Source: Mycobacterium colombiense
GTDB taxonomy: Bacteria; Actinomycetota; Actinomycetes; Mycobacteriales; Mycobacteriaceae
Length of the DNA: 64,000 nt
Direction of reading: 5' to 3'
NCBI RefSeq assembly: GCF_001672755.1
Contig: NZ_LZKI01000119.1
Coordinates: 1 to 64,000, forward strand
Shown here: in pieces, positions 8,090-16,458 of the stretch
Numbering within the stretch: the stretch's first letter is position 1
Layout: the number at the start of each line of letters is the position of its first letter
Translations under genes and position numbers: made by a program
The notes under the pieces: model-generated
What the model was told of the DNA's origin: nothing
Databases searched by the model: none
What the model saw: only the letters and a program-made list of their open reading frames with translations

Positions 8090-9499
8090 TTACTGTTGGG
8101 TGGGCTTGCTACGCGGCAGCCACGGCTCTTGCCAGCTGTGGTGACCCCGCAGCAGCGCCTGTGCGGCCTCGGGTCCCCACGAGTCCTGGTCGTAATGGTG
8201 GATGCGGCCGGGCTTGTCCAGCACGGGCTGCACGATTCGCCACGTCTCTTCGATGGCATCTTCGCGGGCGAACAACTGGCGATCTCCGTTGAACGCGGCG
8301 TAGAGCAACCGCTCGTAGGGCCGCACCGGTTCGCCGAGATCCTCGGCGAACGACGAGTCCAGGTGAACGTCATGCCACGAATCGCCGGCCTGGGCGGACA
8401 ACTGCAGCCGCATCCCGGGGTCGGGGTCGATGCGCAGCACGATCTGGTTGCACTCGGGCGGCCGGCGGTTCGGCAGGAACGAGAACCCGGGGACGTGGTG
8501 CAGGAACATCCGCACCTCGGTCACCTTCTCCGGCAACGCTTTTCCGGCGCGCAGGAAAATCGGCACCCCGGCCCAGCGCCAATTGTCGATCTCGGTGCGC
8601 AGCGCGATGTAGGTCTCGGTGGTGGAATCCTCTGCCACACCGGCGACGTCGGTGTAGCCCCGGTACTGCCCGCGGACGCAACGCTCCGGATCAAGCGCCG
8701 GCATCGCCCGGAACACCTCGGCCTTCTTGTCGTTCAGGTCGTCGGCGCTCGCCCCGACCGGGGGTTCCATGGCGACCAGGGCGAGCACCTGCAGCAGGTG
8801 GTTTTGCACGACATCGCGAAGGGCGCCCACCGCGTCGTAGAACTTGCCGCGGTCCTCGATGCCGAAGTCCTCGGCCATGGTGATGTGAATCTCGGAGATG
8901 CTGTCGCGGTCCCACACCTTGGCCAGGCCGTTGTTGGCGAACCGCAGGTATTGCAGTTCTTCGACCGGCTGCTTACCCAAAAAGTGGTCCACGCGCAGGA
9001 TTTGGTCTTCGTCGAGCACCGCGCGCAGCCGCTCGTTGAGTTCACGCGCCGAGTCCAAGTCGTGGCCGAACGGTTTTTCCACCGCCACCCTGGCCCGCTC
9101 CAGCAGGTCGGCCTTCGCCAGGTTCTCCACGATCGGCGCGAACAGGGACGGCGGCATTTCCAGGTAGAAAAGCGGATGGGAGTCCGAGGGGATCTTCTTG
9201 GCGAGTTGCTTGTAGAGACCGTCGTCGGTGACGTCGCCGTGCAGGTAGGACAGCCGGTCCGCCAGCCGGTCGAACACGGCGTCGTCGAACACCTCGCCCG
9301 ACGCCTTGATCGCGTCGCGCGCCCGATCCCGAAGCTGCTCGATGGTGATGTCGTCACTGGCCACACCCACGACCGGGTGGTTCAGCATGTCGCGGCGCTC
9401 GAGCCGGTACAGCGCCCGGAACGTCATCTTGCGCGCCAAATCACCGGTGATTCCGAAGATCACCAGCAGGTCAGATGGGTTAGTGTCGTCCTCGGCCAA
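8090..9499 (-). CDS. zwf1: Glucose-6-phosphate 1-dehydrogenase
   Basis: A 469-aa protein with the NADP-binding G-I-T-G-D-L-A-R-K near residue 16, V-E-K-P-F-G-H-D near 140 and the active-site signature R-V-D-H-F-L-G-K near 170. It converts glucose 6-phosphate to 6-phosphogluconolactone. The start is TTG at 9499, backed by a strong GGGAGGAG site 5 nt upstream. It is first gene of the zwf-gnd operon. M. tuberculosis has a second zwf (zwf2) elsewhere, so this is the zwf1 type by synteny. Confidence 0.92.
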   Translation of the reverse strand: MAEDDTNPSDLLVIFGITGDLARKMTFRALYRLERRDMLNHPVVGVASDDITIEQLRDRARDAIKASGEVFDDAVFDRLADRLSYLHGDVTDDGLYKQLAKKIPSDSHPLFYLEMPPSLFAPIVENLAKADLLERARVAVEKPFGHDLDSARELNERLRAVLDEDQILRVDHFLGKQPVEELQYLRFANNGLAKVWDRDSISEIHITMAEDFGIEDRGKFYDAVGALRDVVQNHLLQVLALVAMEPPVGASADDLNDKKAEVFRAMPALDPERCVRGQYRGYTDVAGVAEDSTTETYIALRTEIDNWRWAGVPIFLRAGKALPEKVTEVRMFLHHVPGFSFLPNRRPPECNQIVLRIDPDPGMRLQLSAQAGDSWHDVHLDSSFAEDLGEPVRPYERLLYAAFNGDRQLFAREDAIEETWRIVQPVLDKPGRIHHYDQDSWGPEAAQALLRGHHSWQEPWLPRSKPTQQ

Positions 9500-9629
9500 G
9501 ACCGCTCCTCCCGAAAGTCACCCGATCGGCTCCCTTGAGATCACTACCCGCGGCTGGCGGAATCAACACTAGACACTGCAGATAGGGCCGACAACCTGGG
9601 TGGCCCGCGGCCTTGAAAGGATGACCGCC

Positions 9630-10454
9630 ATGGCTGACGCGCTGCACGTCACGGTCTACCTCCTGGCCGGGATTGCCGCGATCGAGGGCGTTGCGCTGAT
9701 CGTGCTGTGGCGATTGCTGGTGCGCAGTCAGCAGGAGCTCGACGAGTTGCGCCAGCGGACCGACGCCCGCACTCAGCTGCTGTCGGGCGGTCGCGAGGCC
9801 GTCAAAAGGGTGTGGAACACCGCCAACCTGATGCGCAAGGAGGGCTTCGGCGCGGCGGTGCGCAGCAGCATCGAGGACCTCGCGGACTGGGCCGAAGTAG
9901 AGCGACCCGATCTTGCCCGCGTCACCCCGGACGGCCGGGTGGTGATCTTGTTCTCCGACATCGAGGAATCCACGGCACTCAACGAGCGCATCGGCGACCG
10001 GGCGTGGGTCAAGCTGATCAGCTCGCACGACAAGCTGGTCTCGGATCTGGTGCGGCGACGGTCCGGTCACGTGGTGAAAAGCCAGGGCGACGGGTTCATG
10101 ATCGCGTTCGCTCGCGCCGAGGAGGCGGTCCGATGCGGTATCGATTTGCAGAGCGCATTGCGAAGGGACGCGAATCGCAAGCGGCGCGAGGAGATTCGCG
10201 TGCGGATCGGCATCCACATGGGCCGTTCGGTGCGCCGCGGCGATGATCTGTTCGGCCGCAACGTCGCGATGGCGGCACGGGTTGCCGCGCAGGCGGTCGG
10301 CGGCCAGATTCTGGTGAGTCAGCCGGTGCGAGACGCGCTTTCAGATTCCGACGGCATCCGGTTCGACGACGGCCGCAATGTGGAGCTGAAGGGCTTTTCG
10401 GGCACCTACCGATTATTCGCCGTCGAGTCTCCGTCCGACTCCGAGCCCGACTGA
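9630..10454 (+). CDS. Class III adenylate/guanylate cyclase with N-terminal membrane anchor
   Basis: About 274 aa. One membrane helix (residues about 5-27) is followed by a helical linker and a class III cyclase catalytic domain. Metal-binding Asp110 lies in F-S-D-I-E-E-S and Asp154 in K-S-Q-G-D-G-F-M, with Lys150 at the adenine-specifying position; transition-state residues are Asn211 and Arg217 in N-V-A-M-A-A-R. All canonical catalytic residues visible are present, so it probably makes cAMP. Start ATG 9630 is 9 nt from GAAAGG; ATG 9621 and GTG 9600 are alternatives. Its 3' end overlaps a small convergent gene. Confidence 0.85.
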   Translation: MADALHVTVYLLAGIAAIEGVALIVLWRLLVRSQQELDELRQRTDARTQLLSGGREAVKRVWNTANLMRKEGFGAAVRSSIEDLADWAEVERPDLARVTPDGRVVILFSDIEESTALNERIGDRAWVKLISSHDKLVSDLVRRRSGHVVKSQGDGFMIAFARAEEAVRCGIDLQSALRRDANRKRREEIRVRIGIHMGRSVRRGDDLFGRNVAMAARVAAQAVGGQILVSQPVRDALSDSDGIRFDDGRNVELKGFSGTYRLFAVESPSDSEPD

Positions 10455-10615
10455 ACACCGTCCCCGTTGTATTCGGCCAACCGCTGATGCAGACGGTCGC
10501 GAACCTCGTCGGCCGTGTACGCGCGCCGCTTGCGTTGGTCCCGGACGACCAGCGCGCCCCCTGCGACGACACCGGCGGCACCGGCCAATCCCAGCCACTT
10601 CCACACATTGCGCAT
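10406..10615 (-). CDS. Small single-pass membrane protein
   Basis: A 69-aa protein with an N-terminal helix (residues about 5-25, rich in A, G and V), then a basic stretch R-D-Q-R-K-R-R and an acidic, Ser-rich tail. It overlaps the 3' end of the cyclase gene by 49 bp in antisense orientation. A helix of this quality is less likely in a random shadow frame, and synteny with a small M. tuberculosis ORF near Rv1119c is possible. Function unknown. Confidence 0.5.
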   Translation of the reverse strand: MRNVWKWLGLAGAAGVVAGGALVVRDQRKRRAYTADEVRDRLHQRLAEYNGDGVQSGSESDGDSTANNR

Positions 10616-10767
10616 GTCACCAGGCTATGCCAGCCGGGTCGTTATGGCCGGTTGTGATTGACTTGTGTGCCCGCAACATTCGGCAACGCATCCCGCGTGA
10701 CGTACGGTGGGCTCATATTGGCGACGACAGCGGCGAAAGTCGCAGCGGCGGACGGGCTTACACGAAG

Positions 10768-11448
10768 ATGCTCACTTTGGACCAAGCACTCGAACAGACC
10801 CGCACCGGCGATCTTTGGCTGTTTCGCGGCGGTTCGGGACCCGACCGCGCCATCCAGACGCTGACAAACAGCCCGGTGAACCACGTGGGGATGGCGGTGG
10901 CCATCGACGACCTGCCGCCGTTGATCTGGCACGCCGAACTCGGTGACAAGCTCGTCGACCTGTGGACCGGGACGAATCATCGTGGCGTGCAACTCAACGA
11001 CCTTGCGCAGTCGGTGTTGCAGTGGTCGCAGCGCTACCACCAGCGGTGCTGGCTGCGCCAGCTGACCCCGCCGGCCGACCGGGAGCAAGAGAACACGCTG
11101 CTGCGCGTGATCGCCCGGATGGACGGGACCGCCTTTCCCACCACCATGCGGCTGACCGGCCGGTGGCTGCGCGGCCGGCTGCCGAACGCTTACGACTGGA
11201 CGCGCGGAATCCCCCTCGTGGACAAGAAGATTCGCGAATCGACCCGGCGACGCAAGGAGCGCCAAAAGCTCGGCCTGGAGGTGGCCTACTGCGCGGAGAC
11301 GGTGGCGATCACCTACGAGGAAATGGGGTTGCTCACTACCGAGAAGTACTCCAACTACTTCGATCCCGGCTCGTTCTGGAGTGGTGACAGGCTTCCGCTC
11401 ACACCGGGCTACACCCTGGGCGACGAAATCGAGATCGCGGTCGGCTAG
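10768..11448 (+). CDS. Permuted papain-like (YiiX/NlpC-P60-type) protein
   Basis: About 226 aa from ATG 10768 (273 aa if an upstream in-frame start is used; the Shine-Dalgarno is weak at both). The sequence N-H-V-G-M-A-V early and A-Y-C-A-E-T-V late has the His-then-Cys order of the circularly permuted NlpC/P60 group (YiiX, YaeF, LRAT-like). These fold as papain-like thiol hydrolases or acyltransferases acting on lipids, peptides or amides. No signal peptide is seen. The substrate is unknown; the fold call is inference from two motifs and spacing. Confidence 0.6.
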   Translation: MLTLDQALEQTRTGDLWLFRGGSGPDRAIQTLTNSPVNHVGMAVAIDDLPPLIWHAELGDKLVDLWTGTNHRGVQLNDLAQSVLQWSQRYHQRCWLRQLTPPADREQENTLLRVIARMDGTAFPTTMRLTGRWLRGRLPNAYDWTRGIPLVDKKIRESTRRRKERQKLGLEVAYCAETVAITYEEMGLLTTEKYSNYFDPGSFWSGDRLPLTPGYTLGDEIEIAVG

Positions 11449-11455
11449 TCGAGGA

Positions 11456-11779
11456 CTACTCGACCGCCATCTCGCCCATCTCCGACCAGTCCGTGGCGTC
11501 GATGGTCTGGTTGATGATTTTGGGCGTCGACGTCAGCGCCTGCGGGACCTCTTGGATGAAGCGCTTGAAGTGGTCGCTGTTGACGTGGGCCCCGCCCGCC
11601 TCATCGTCGCGGAAGGCCTCCACCAAGACGTACTCCGCCGGGTTGTCCAGGCTGCGCGACCAGTCGAACCAGAGATTGCCGTCTTCGGCCCGCGTCGCCG
11701 CGGTGAACGACGCGACGAATTCGGGCCAGCGGTCGGTCCACTCGGGCTTGGTCTCGAACTTGACAACGATGAAGATCAC
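11456..11779 (-). CDS. ABM-domain (antibiotic biosynthesis monooxygenase-like) protein
   Basis: A 107-aa protein with the ferredoxin-like ABM pattern: I-F-I-V-V-K-F-E-T-K-P at the start, F-x-A-A-T-R-A-E-D-G-N-L-W-F-D-W near 28-45, E-Y-V-L-V-E-A-F-R-D near 53 and H-x-x-S-D-H-F in the second half. Related small proteins are quinol monooxygenases or haem degraders, usually dimeric. Length matches the H37Rv syntenic gene I recall (Rv1117). GTG start at 11779. Confidence 0.8.
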   Translation of the reverse strand: MIFIVVKFETKPEWTDRWPEFVASFTAATRAEDGNLWFDWSRSLDNPAEYVLVEAFRDDEAGGAHVNSDHFKRFIQEVPQALTSTPKIINQTIDATDWSEMGEMAVE

Positions 11780-12154
11780 TGCGGCCCCGCCTCGGTTCGC
11801 TGTTCCGGTTACGCCCGCCCGGTCTCCCGGGGGCAGCGCCAGCCTATCCGCCCGCGGGTGGCGCTACGGCGGCGTCGGCGGCTGAACGCCCGACGTAGTT
11901 TGCTTGGGAAATGGTTAGAGCAAAGTGTGCTCATGCGTCACACGTGACACATGAGCACACTTTTGCCGCAGGCAACCGTTATCGTCGTCAGTGGTGCAGC
12001 TCACAAATTAGCCCGCTACGGCGGCATTTCACTATTCCGCGTAACGGCAGAACTGCACTCACTCACGGCGCCGAAAATCCGATCTTTTATGCCTGGGCGT
12101 ACCGCGTCCTATTTGTTATTAATTCGCAATTCCTGCGTGCCCGGATGAAGGGAA
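11780..12154. other. 375-bp gene-free, AT-richer spacer
   Basis: No convincing gene. The left 100 bp are typical GC-rich sequence. From about 11900 to 12154 the composition is visibly more AT-rich, with runs such as TTTGTTATTAATT near 12115. It holds the 42-bp palindrome at 11922-11963. Short open frames here lack start signals and sequence character. Confidence 0.6.
11922..11963. repeat. 42-bp near-perfect palindrome
   Basis: Arms 11922-11941 and 11944-11963 are 20 bp each, separated by AC, with one mismatch (C at 11936 against A at 11949). The left arm begins AAAGTGTGCTCATG. The right arm runs into TTTT at 11961-11964. It could form a long hairpin or cruciform, act as a transcription terminator in either direction, or be a protein-binding dyad ahead of the ABM gene. 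Confidence 0.85.
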
Positions 12155-12667
12155 TCAGGGCCCCGGCGGAGGCGGAATAGGTGCCGGAGCGTCGATCAGA
12201 ACGGCCGGCGGCGGCGGAGCGTCCGGCGGGGGCGGCGGCGCGAACAGTGGCGGCGGCGCGCCACCGTCTTCCGGTGGCATCGGGAGGAACATGTGGTGAG
12301 TGAATCCGGCCTGGTAGGCGCCCGGACCACCCACGTGCACCCCGCCACGCTCACCGCTGGACACGGACGTTCCGTCCGGCAGCGTCACCGCGGTGTGGCC
12401 ACCGTTCCAGCCAATGACCACGGCGTTGGGAGCGGTTCCATATTGGAAGCCGCGCGCCAGCAATGCACCCTCTTCGTTTCCGGTGTTGAATCGATCCCCG
12501 AAAACGGGCCTGTCAGTTGCTGCATTCGCAATCCACGAAGCAAGTCCCGAACAATCCGTCCCGGCGGGCGAATCGCCGCCCGAAATATACGGCGTGCCGG
12601 AGACCTGACCGATCAACGACATCAATGTTGCAATAACGACCATGGCCAGGGAGGTTAGCAATAACAA
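12155..12667 (-). CDS. Exported NlpC/P60-like hydrolase with proline-rich tail
   Basis: About 170 aa from TTG 12667 (ATG 12643 is an alternative). A hydrophobic N-terminus suits a signal peptide. The core has T-D-C-S-G-L-A-S-W with the catalytic Cys near residue 40, followed later by N-G-G-H-T-A-V with the catalytic His, the order of non-permuted NlpC/P60 enzymes that cleave peptidoglycan peptides. The C-terminal 45 residues are Pro/Ala-rich, typical of mycobacterial cell-wall-exposed proteins. The gene and its flanks are AT-richer than surrounding DNA, suggesting separate ancestry. Confidence 0.7.
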   Translation of the reverse strand: MLLLTSLAMVVIATLMSLIGQVSGTPYISGGDSPAGTDCSGLASWIANAATDRPVFGDRFNTGNEEGALLARGFQYGTAPNAVVIGWNGGHTAVTLPDGTSVSSGERGGVHVGGPGAYQAGFTHHMFLPMPPEDGGAPPPLFAPPPPPDAPPPPAVLIDAPAPIPPPPGP

Positions 12668-12831
12668 TTATCGCGAACCAAAATTTGTGGCACAGGTCAT
12701 TCGCTGCGCGGACAATGATGTGCGCCGCAGCTAGAGCAAACTTATTACACATCGGTATATTTTCCGCAGCTAATATATGTGGGGCAGCGGCTCTGCCGGG
12801 TTCCCTTGGGCGCTTCCGCGGCGGCTACCGA

Positions 12832-13191
12832 CTAGGCGTCGTCGCGCCCCCGTTCGGACTGCGCCGTCTCACGGTCGACATCGGCTTGCTCTCGCCTTGC
12901 CCGGGCCCGCGCGCGCTTGCCGCGCTCGTCCACGCGTTTCAGCCGCTCGCGTTCGCGCTGCGCGGAGGTGCCCTCGCGTTCGTCCGCGCGCCGTTCGCGT
13001 TCGTCTGCCGCCCGCTCGCGGTCGTCCGCGATTTGGTCGCGCTGGTCGGCGACACGGTCTCTTCTGCCCGCCTGGAATTCCCGGAATCTGAGGTCGGCTT
13101 CGCGCTGGATCAGGGTCTTTTCGCGCTCATCGAGTTCGTGAGCCCGGCGCTCCTGCTCCGCGGGCCCATCGACACGGTCCTCGACGGCCAC
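12832..13191 (-). CDS. Highly charged coiled-coil protein
   Basis: A 119-aa protein, almost entirely Glu/Asp/Arg/Gln/Ala, with repeating units such as D-R-E-R-A-A-D-E-R-E-R-R-A-D-E-R-E between residues about 55 and 75 and R-R-D-R-V-A-D-Q-R-D-Q-I-A-D before it. It is predicted as one long coiled coil, with no Cys, no membrane segment and no known domain. Similar DRER-repeat proteins occur in other mycobacteria. Function unknown; a structural or scaffold role is only a guess. Confidence 0.6.
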   Translation of the reverse strand: MAVEDRVDGPAEQERRAHELDEREKTLIQREADLRFREFQAGRRDRVADQRDQIADDRERAADERERRADEREGTSAQRERERLKRVDERGKRARARARREQADVDRETAQSERGRDDA

Positions 13192-13273
13192 AGCTCACCC
13201 TAACGCGGGGTGGCTGGCCAATCGACCCGCCAGGGGCCGGGTGACCCAAGCCTCCGATGACAGGCTTGTTCCA

Positions 13274-13657
13274 TCAGATGGGGGTCCATATTCCGTTGTT
13301 CCAGATTCCCCAGTTGCCGGCGCCGGTGGGGTTCCACATCATTTGCGCCCCGGGCGCCCAGGCCGGTTGAGGTGGCTGCGGCGGCGCCCACGCCGGCGGC
13401 GGTCCCCAGGGCCCCCATCCCGCCGGGCCGGTCGGGCCTCCCGGGTGTTGCCAGTCGTGGCAGTGATTCCAATCCCAGTCCGCCACGTTGCCCCAAGCCG
13501 GGTTCCATGGATCGCCCGGGCACCAATGGCCGGTGGGTGCCGGGGGCGGGGCCGCCTGCGCGAAGGCGCCGCCGGCCAGACCCAGAGCGGACAGCGTCAC
13601 CGCGCCGCCGACCACCACGCTCGCGGACCGTCGCACCATCCGCTCTACCGTCGCCAT
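13274..13657 (-). CDS. Small secreted Trp/Pro/Gly-rich protein
   Basis: A 127-aa protein with a clear signal peptide: basic start M-V-R-R, hydrophobic core V-V-V-G-G-A-V-T-L-S-A-L-G-L-A-G-G, cleavage near A-F-A-Q-A. The mature part is about 95 aa, very rich in Trp, Pro, Gly and Asn, with two Cys (in H-W-C-P-G-D and N-H-C-H-D) that may pair. It resembles other mycobacterial exported proteins of unknown function. It starts at ATG 13657, or perhaps ATG 13639. Confidence 0.72.
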   Translation of the reverse strand: MATVERMVRRSASVVVGGAVTLSALGLAGGAFAQAAPPPAPTGHWCPGDPWNPAWGNVADWDWNHCHDWQHPGGPTGPAGWGPWGPPPAWAPPQPPQPAWAPGAQMMWNPTGAGNWGIWNNGIWTPI

Positions 13658-13718
13658 CTCCTAAGAATTTCCCTCGGCGCGGATCCGGGCAAGTGGTAAT
13701 CCGGAGTCAAGTCTCCGC

Positions 13719-14117
13719 TCACACTCCGAACTTGGCCCGCGCATCCTCAGTTACCGGAGTGAAGAGGTTGACCAGGTTTCCGTCCGGATCCCGGAACAGC
13801 AACGCGCGGTTTCCCCAGGGCATCGTGGTCGGCGTCGTCACCACCTCGTCCACCCGTTCGCGAAGCCGCTCGTACTCGGCATCCACATCCTCGACGATGA
13901 ACTCCAGGATGGCGCTGCGGTTGGCGGCGGGTTCGGCGGATCCGCCTCCGAACAGCGGGACGGTCTTATCGCTGCCGATGGCGAGCGTTCCGATCGGCGT
14001 CGGGATCTCGGCGAATAACTCGTTGCCCCAGATCGCCGAGACCCCGGTGACCATCTCGTAGAAATCGACGAGCCGCCTGACGTCGGCCGTGATGATTCGG
14101 GTCGAAATGAACTTCAT
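13719..14117 (-). CDS. VOC (glyoxalase/bleomycin-resistance-like) protein
   Basis: A 132-aa protein with two beta-alpha-beta-beta-beta halves: K-F-I-S-T-R-I-I-T-A-D-V-x-x-L-V-D-F-Y at the start and A-L-L-F-R-D-P-D-G-N-L-V-N-L-F-T-P near residues 105-121, the usual C-terminal metal-site strand of the fold. Start ATG 14117. A broken second VOC frame lies just upstream on the same strand. Substrate unknown. Confidence 0.8.
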   Translation of the reverse strand: MKFISTRIITADVRRLVDFYEMVTGVSAIWGNELFAEIPTPIGTLAIGSDKTVPLFGGGSAEPAANRSAILEFIVEDVDAEYERLRERVDEVVTTPTTMPWGNRALLFRDPDGNLVNLFTPVTEDARAKFGV

Positions 14118-14152
14118 GCGGTCGGTTCCTCTCGGTGTATGAGCACCGAATG

Positions 14153-14485
14153 CTAGGCGGCGCCTCTGACAAACCGGGCTGACCTTGGATGGCGCGACTC
14201 CTGGCGAAAGCACGAATCGCGCGACACAACGACCAAAGCTGGTGAGGAGTAGGGACTTTCGGTACCCATTCCGTTAATCGGGTCATCGCAGAACACCGCG
14301 TATTGGCCGGCCCGGTACTGCGGGTAGTCCGTGGGTTCGTCGGTGACCGGGATGCCGCGCGCGACCAGGAATTCGCAATGGAATCGGTCGACCTCTGACC
14401 TGCTACGCGCCCAGAGAGCAATGTGGTTGATGCCGACCGGCTGGTCGGTGTGCGTCAGCTGGGCCCTCGAGCTCAGGCAGTGCCG
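14153..14485 (-). pseudogene. Truncated VOC-family fragment
   Basis: The minus-strand frame ending at TAG 14155-14153 encodes V-G-I-N-H-I-A-L-W-A-R-S-R-S-E-V-D-R, then Y-P-Q-Y-R-A-G-Q-Y-A-V-F-C-D-D-P, which matches the second half of VOC/glyoxalase proteins. The frame is closed by a stop at 14488-14486 and has no credible start codon, so the N-terminal half is missing. The final 25 residues are unlike the family. A decayed gene copy is the simplest reading; a sequencing frameshift is possible. Confidence 0.55.
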
Positions 14486-14544
14486 TCACGGACATGCCGC
14501 GGTGCCGCTCGGACGTCCGGGACGCATGGGGTCGTGTCCGAAGG

Positions 14545-14892
14545 TCAGCGCGGGACGTCGAAATAGTCGCGCCAGGCGGTGATCTTGTCTCCGGCCACTT
14601 CGAATGCGCCCATGCACCGCGCGGCGATCTTGTTGCCGTCATAGACAAAGTGATCGATACGTTCAACCATCACGATGTTGCCGTTGACCGCGATGTTGAG
14701 CAGCTCCAACTCGGCCGACTCCATGCGCTGGACGTAGCCTTTGACCGCCTCTCGAATCTCGGCATGGCCGCGGTGCACGCCCAGCGCAACGTTGTCCCAA
14801 ACTGCATCTGGGTGGAAATGGCCGACGATCTCATCGACGTCGAGGCCATGCCAGGCGTCCAGTTCTGCGCGAACTACATCCTCAGGCTTCAT
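14545..14892 (-). CDS. Limonene-epoxide-hydrolase-like / SnoaL-fold protein
   Basis: A 115-aa protein starting at ATG 14892 with GGAGGT just upstream. The fold pattern is that of the NTF2/SnoaL superfamily. V-W-D-N-V, then V-E-R-I-D-H-F and I-T-A-W-R-D-Y-F-D match the Asn, Arg-x-Asp and final Asp used by limonene-1,2-epoxide hydrolases such as EphG. It probably hydrolyses a small epoxide, though steroid-isomerase-like relatives have the same fold. Confidence 0.7.
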   Translation of the reverse strand: MKPEDVVRAELDAWHGLDVDEIVGHFHPDAVWDNVALGVHRGHAEIREAVKGYVQRMESAELELLNIAVNGNIVMVERIDHFVYDGNKIAARCMGAFEVAGDKITAWRDYFDVPR

Positions 14893-15224
14893 CGCACCTC
14901 CAACACATATGGACGATCGATTGCTGCTCAAGCTACGTCGAGTCCGCGATGACCACCGCAGTTTGAACAAAATGCGGCCGCTTCGCCCCCATACGGTGCA
15001 GCGGATTCCACCATGTGGCCGGCCCTAGCCATCGGTGAAATCGGCTGCCCTCCCCCGTACGGCGGCAGCGGCCTTGACGCACAGCGTCATCGCCGGCACG
15101 GCGAAGAAAACCGCTATGGCAAGTGCGAGAACCGAATCGAGCCAGAAGAAGCGTCCAGCGCCCGTCCGTACTCATCAACGGGTTCGTTCTGACTCAGGAA
15201 CGTGACCTCCGCCATGGGAGGATG
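14893..15224. other. Gene-poor spacer with a possible membrane-protein remnant
   Basis: 332 bp without an intact gene. Between 15025 and 15171 the minus strand encodes about 48 residues, including F-F-W-L-D-S-V-L-A-L-A-I-A-V-F-F, reading like the last helix of a transporter, but it has no start and is preceded by two stops. As I recall, M. tuberculosis has vapBC32 between its ychF and Rv1115; no toxin-antitoxin pair is visible here. Confidence 0.45.
15025..15171 (-). pseudogene. Possible C-terminal remnant of a membrane protein
   Basis: About 48 codons ending at TAG 15027-15025. The piece W-L-D-S-V-L-A-L-A-I-A-V resembles helix segments of cation diffusion facilitators or similar transporters. 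Two consecutive TGA codons sit directly upstream. Too short for a firm family call. Confidence 0.25.
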
Positions 15225-16316
15225 CTAATGCTTTGACGTAGACGTTGATCCGAACCGGAACTCGACGACGTCGCCGTCGGCCATGACGTAGTCCTTGCCC
15301 TCCATGCGAACCTTGCCGGCCGCCTTGGCCGCCGCCATCGACCCAGCGGCGATCAGGTCGTCGTAGGAGACGATCTCGGCCTTGATGAAGCCCTTCTCGA
15401 AGTCGGTGTGAATCACCCCGGCGGCCTTCGGTGCGGTGTCACCCTGGTGAATCACCCACGCGCGCGCCTCTTTTGGGCCCGCAGTCAGATAGGTCTGCAG
15501 CTTCAGGGTGTGAAAACCGGCCCGCGCCAACGCATCCAGCCCACGCTCGGTCTGTCCGATCGACTCCAGCAGCTCCGCCGCCGACTCGTCGTCCAGCTCC
15601 TGCAGTTCGGCCTCTATCTTCGCGTCCAGGAACACCGCGTCGGCGGGCGCGACCATCGCGCACAGCTCGGCCTTGCGGGCGTCGTCGGTCAGCACGGACT
15701 CGTCGGCGTTGAACACGTAGAGGAACGGCTTGGTGGTCATCAGGTTCAGCTCGCGCAGCAGTGACCTGTCGAGACCGGCCGCAAACAGCGTCTTGCCCGA
15801 GTTCAGGACCGCCTCCGCGGCGACTGCCGCCTCGTGCACCGGCTTGCGGTCCTTATTGTTGCGGGCTTCCTTCTCCAGCCGAGGGACGGCCCTCTCCAGC
15901 GTCTGCATGTCGGCGAGGATCAGCTCGGTCTCGATCACCTCGATGTCGGAGGCCGGATCGACCTTGCCGTCGACGTGCACGACGTCGTCGTCGGCGAACA
16001 CCCGCACCACCTGACAGATCGCGTCGCATTCGCGGATGTTGGCCAGGAACTTGTTGCCCAGCCCGGCGCCCTCGGACGCGCCCTTCACGATCCCGGCGAT
16101 GTCGACGAACGTCACCGGCGCCGGCACGATCTTCTCGGAATCGAACATCTCGGCCAGCTTGTCCAGCCGCGGATCGGGCAGTGGGACGACGCCCTCGTTG
16201 GGCTCGATCGTCGCGAACGGATAGTTGGCCGCCACCACGTTGTTCCGGGTCAACGCGTTGAACAAGGTCGACTTGCCGACGTTGGGCAGACCGACTATTC
16301 CCAGGCTCAGGCTCAC
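15225..16316 (-). CDS. ychF: Redox-regulated ATPase YchF (Obg-like)
   Basis: A 363-aa member of the TRAFAC P-loop class. The Walker A segment [12 protein letters not shown] lies at residues 9-20, switch region [10 protein letters not shown] follows, and [10 protein letters not shown] is near 73. The C-terminal TGS domain includes [21 protein letters not shown]. YchF binds ATP rather than GTP and acts with ribosomes and stress control. GTG start; monocistronic, divergent from the Arg-rich membrane gene. Confidence 0.93.
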   Translation of the reverse strand: MSLSLGIVGLPNVGKSTLFNALTRNNVVAANYPFATIEPNEGVVPLPDPRLDKLAEMFDSEKIVPAPVTFVDIAGIVKGASEGAGLGNKFLANIRECDAICQVVRVFADDDVVHVDGKVDPASDIEVIETELILADMQTLERAVPRLEKEARNNKDRKPVHEAAVAAEAVLNSGKTLFAAGLDRSLLRELNLMTTKPFLYVFNADESVLTDDARKAELCAMVAPADAVFLDAKIEAELQELDDESAAELLESIGQTERGLDALARAGFHTLKLQTYLTAGPKEARAWVIHQGDTAPKAAGVIHTDFEKGFIKAEIVSYDDLIAAGSMAAAKAAGKVRMEGKDYVMADGDVVEFRFGSTSTSKH

Positions 16317-16446
16317 GGGGAACCAAGTCTAGGGGTGCAAGCGTCGACGGGCGCCGGGGACCGTTGATCACCGCCGATACTGCACGCCGGCAGGGCACGC
16401 GCAGGATCGCAACGAGGTATTTACGGGCCTTTCGGCCCATTCCCGG

Positions 16447-16452
16447 TACGGT
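16447..16452 (+). promoter_or_regulatory. Predicted -10 element of the 16459 gene (leaderless)
   Basis: TACGGT ends 6 nt before GTG 16459. No Shine-Dalgarno is visible, so leaderless initiation is likely. Pattern-based. Confidence 0.4.
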
Positions 16453-16458
16453 CTACAT

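Noticed and set aside
11911..12180. Plus-strand frames of 65-89 codons in the AT-richer spacer
   Set aside because: They run through the palindrome, have no start signals and no sequence character.
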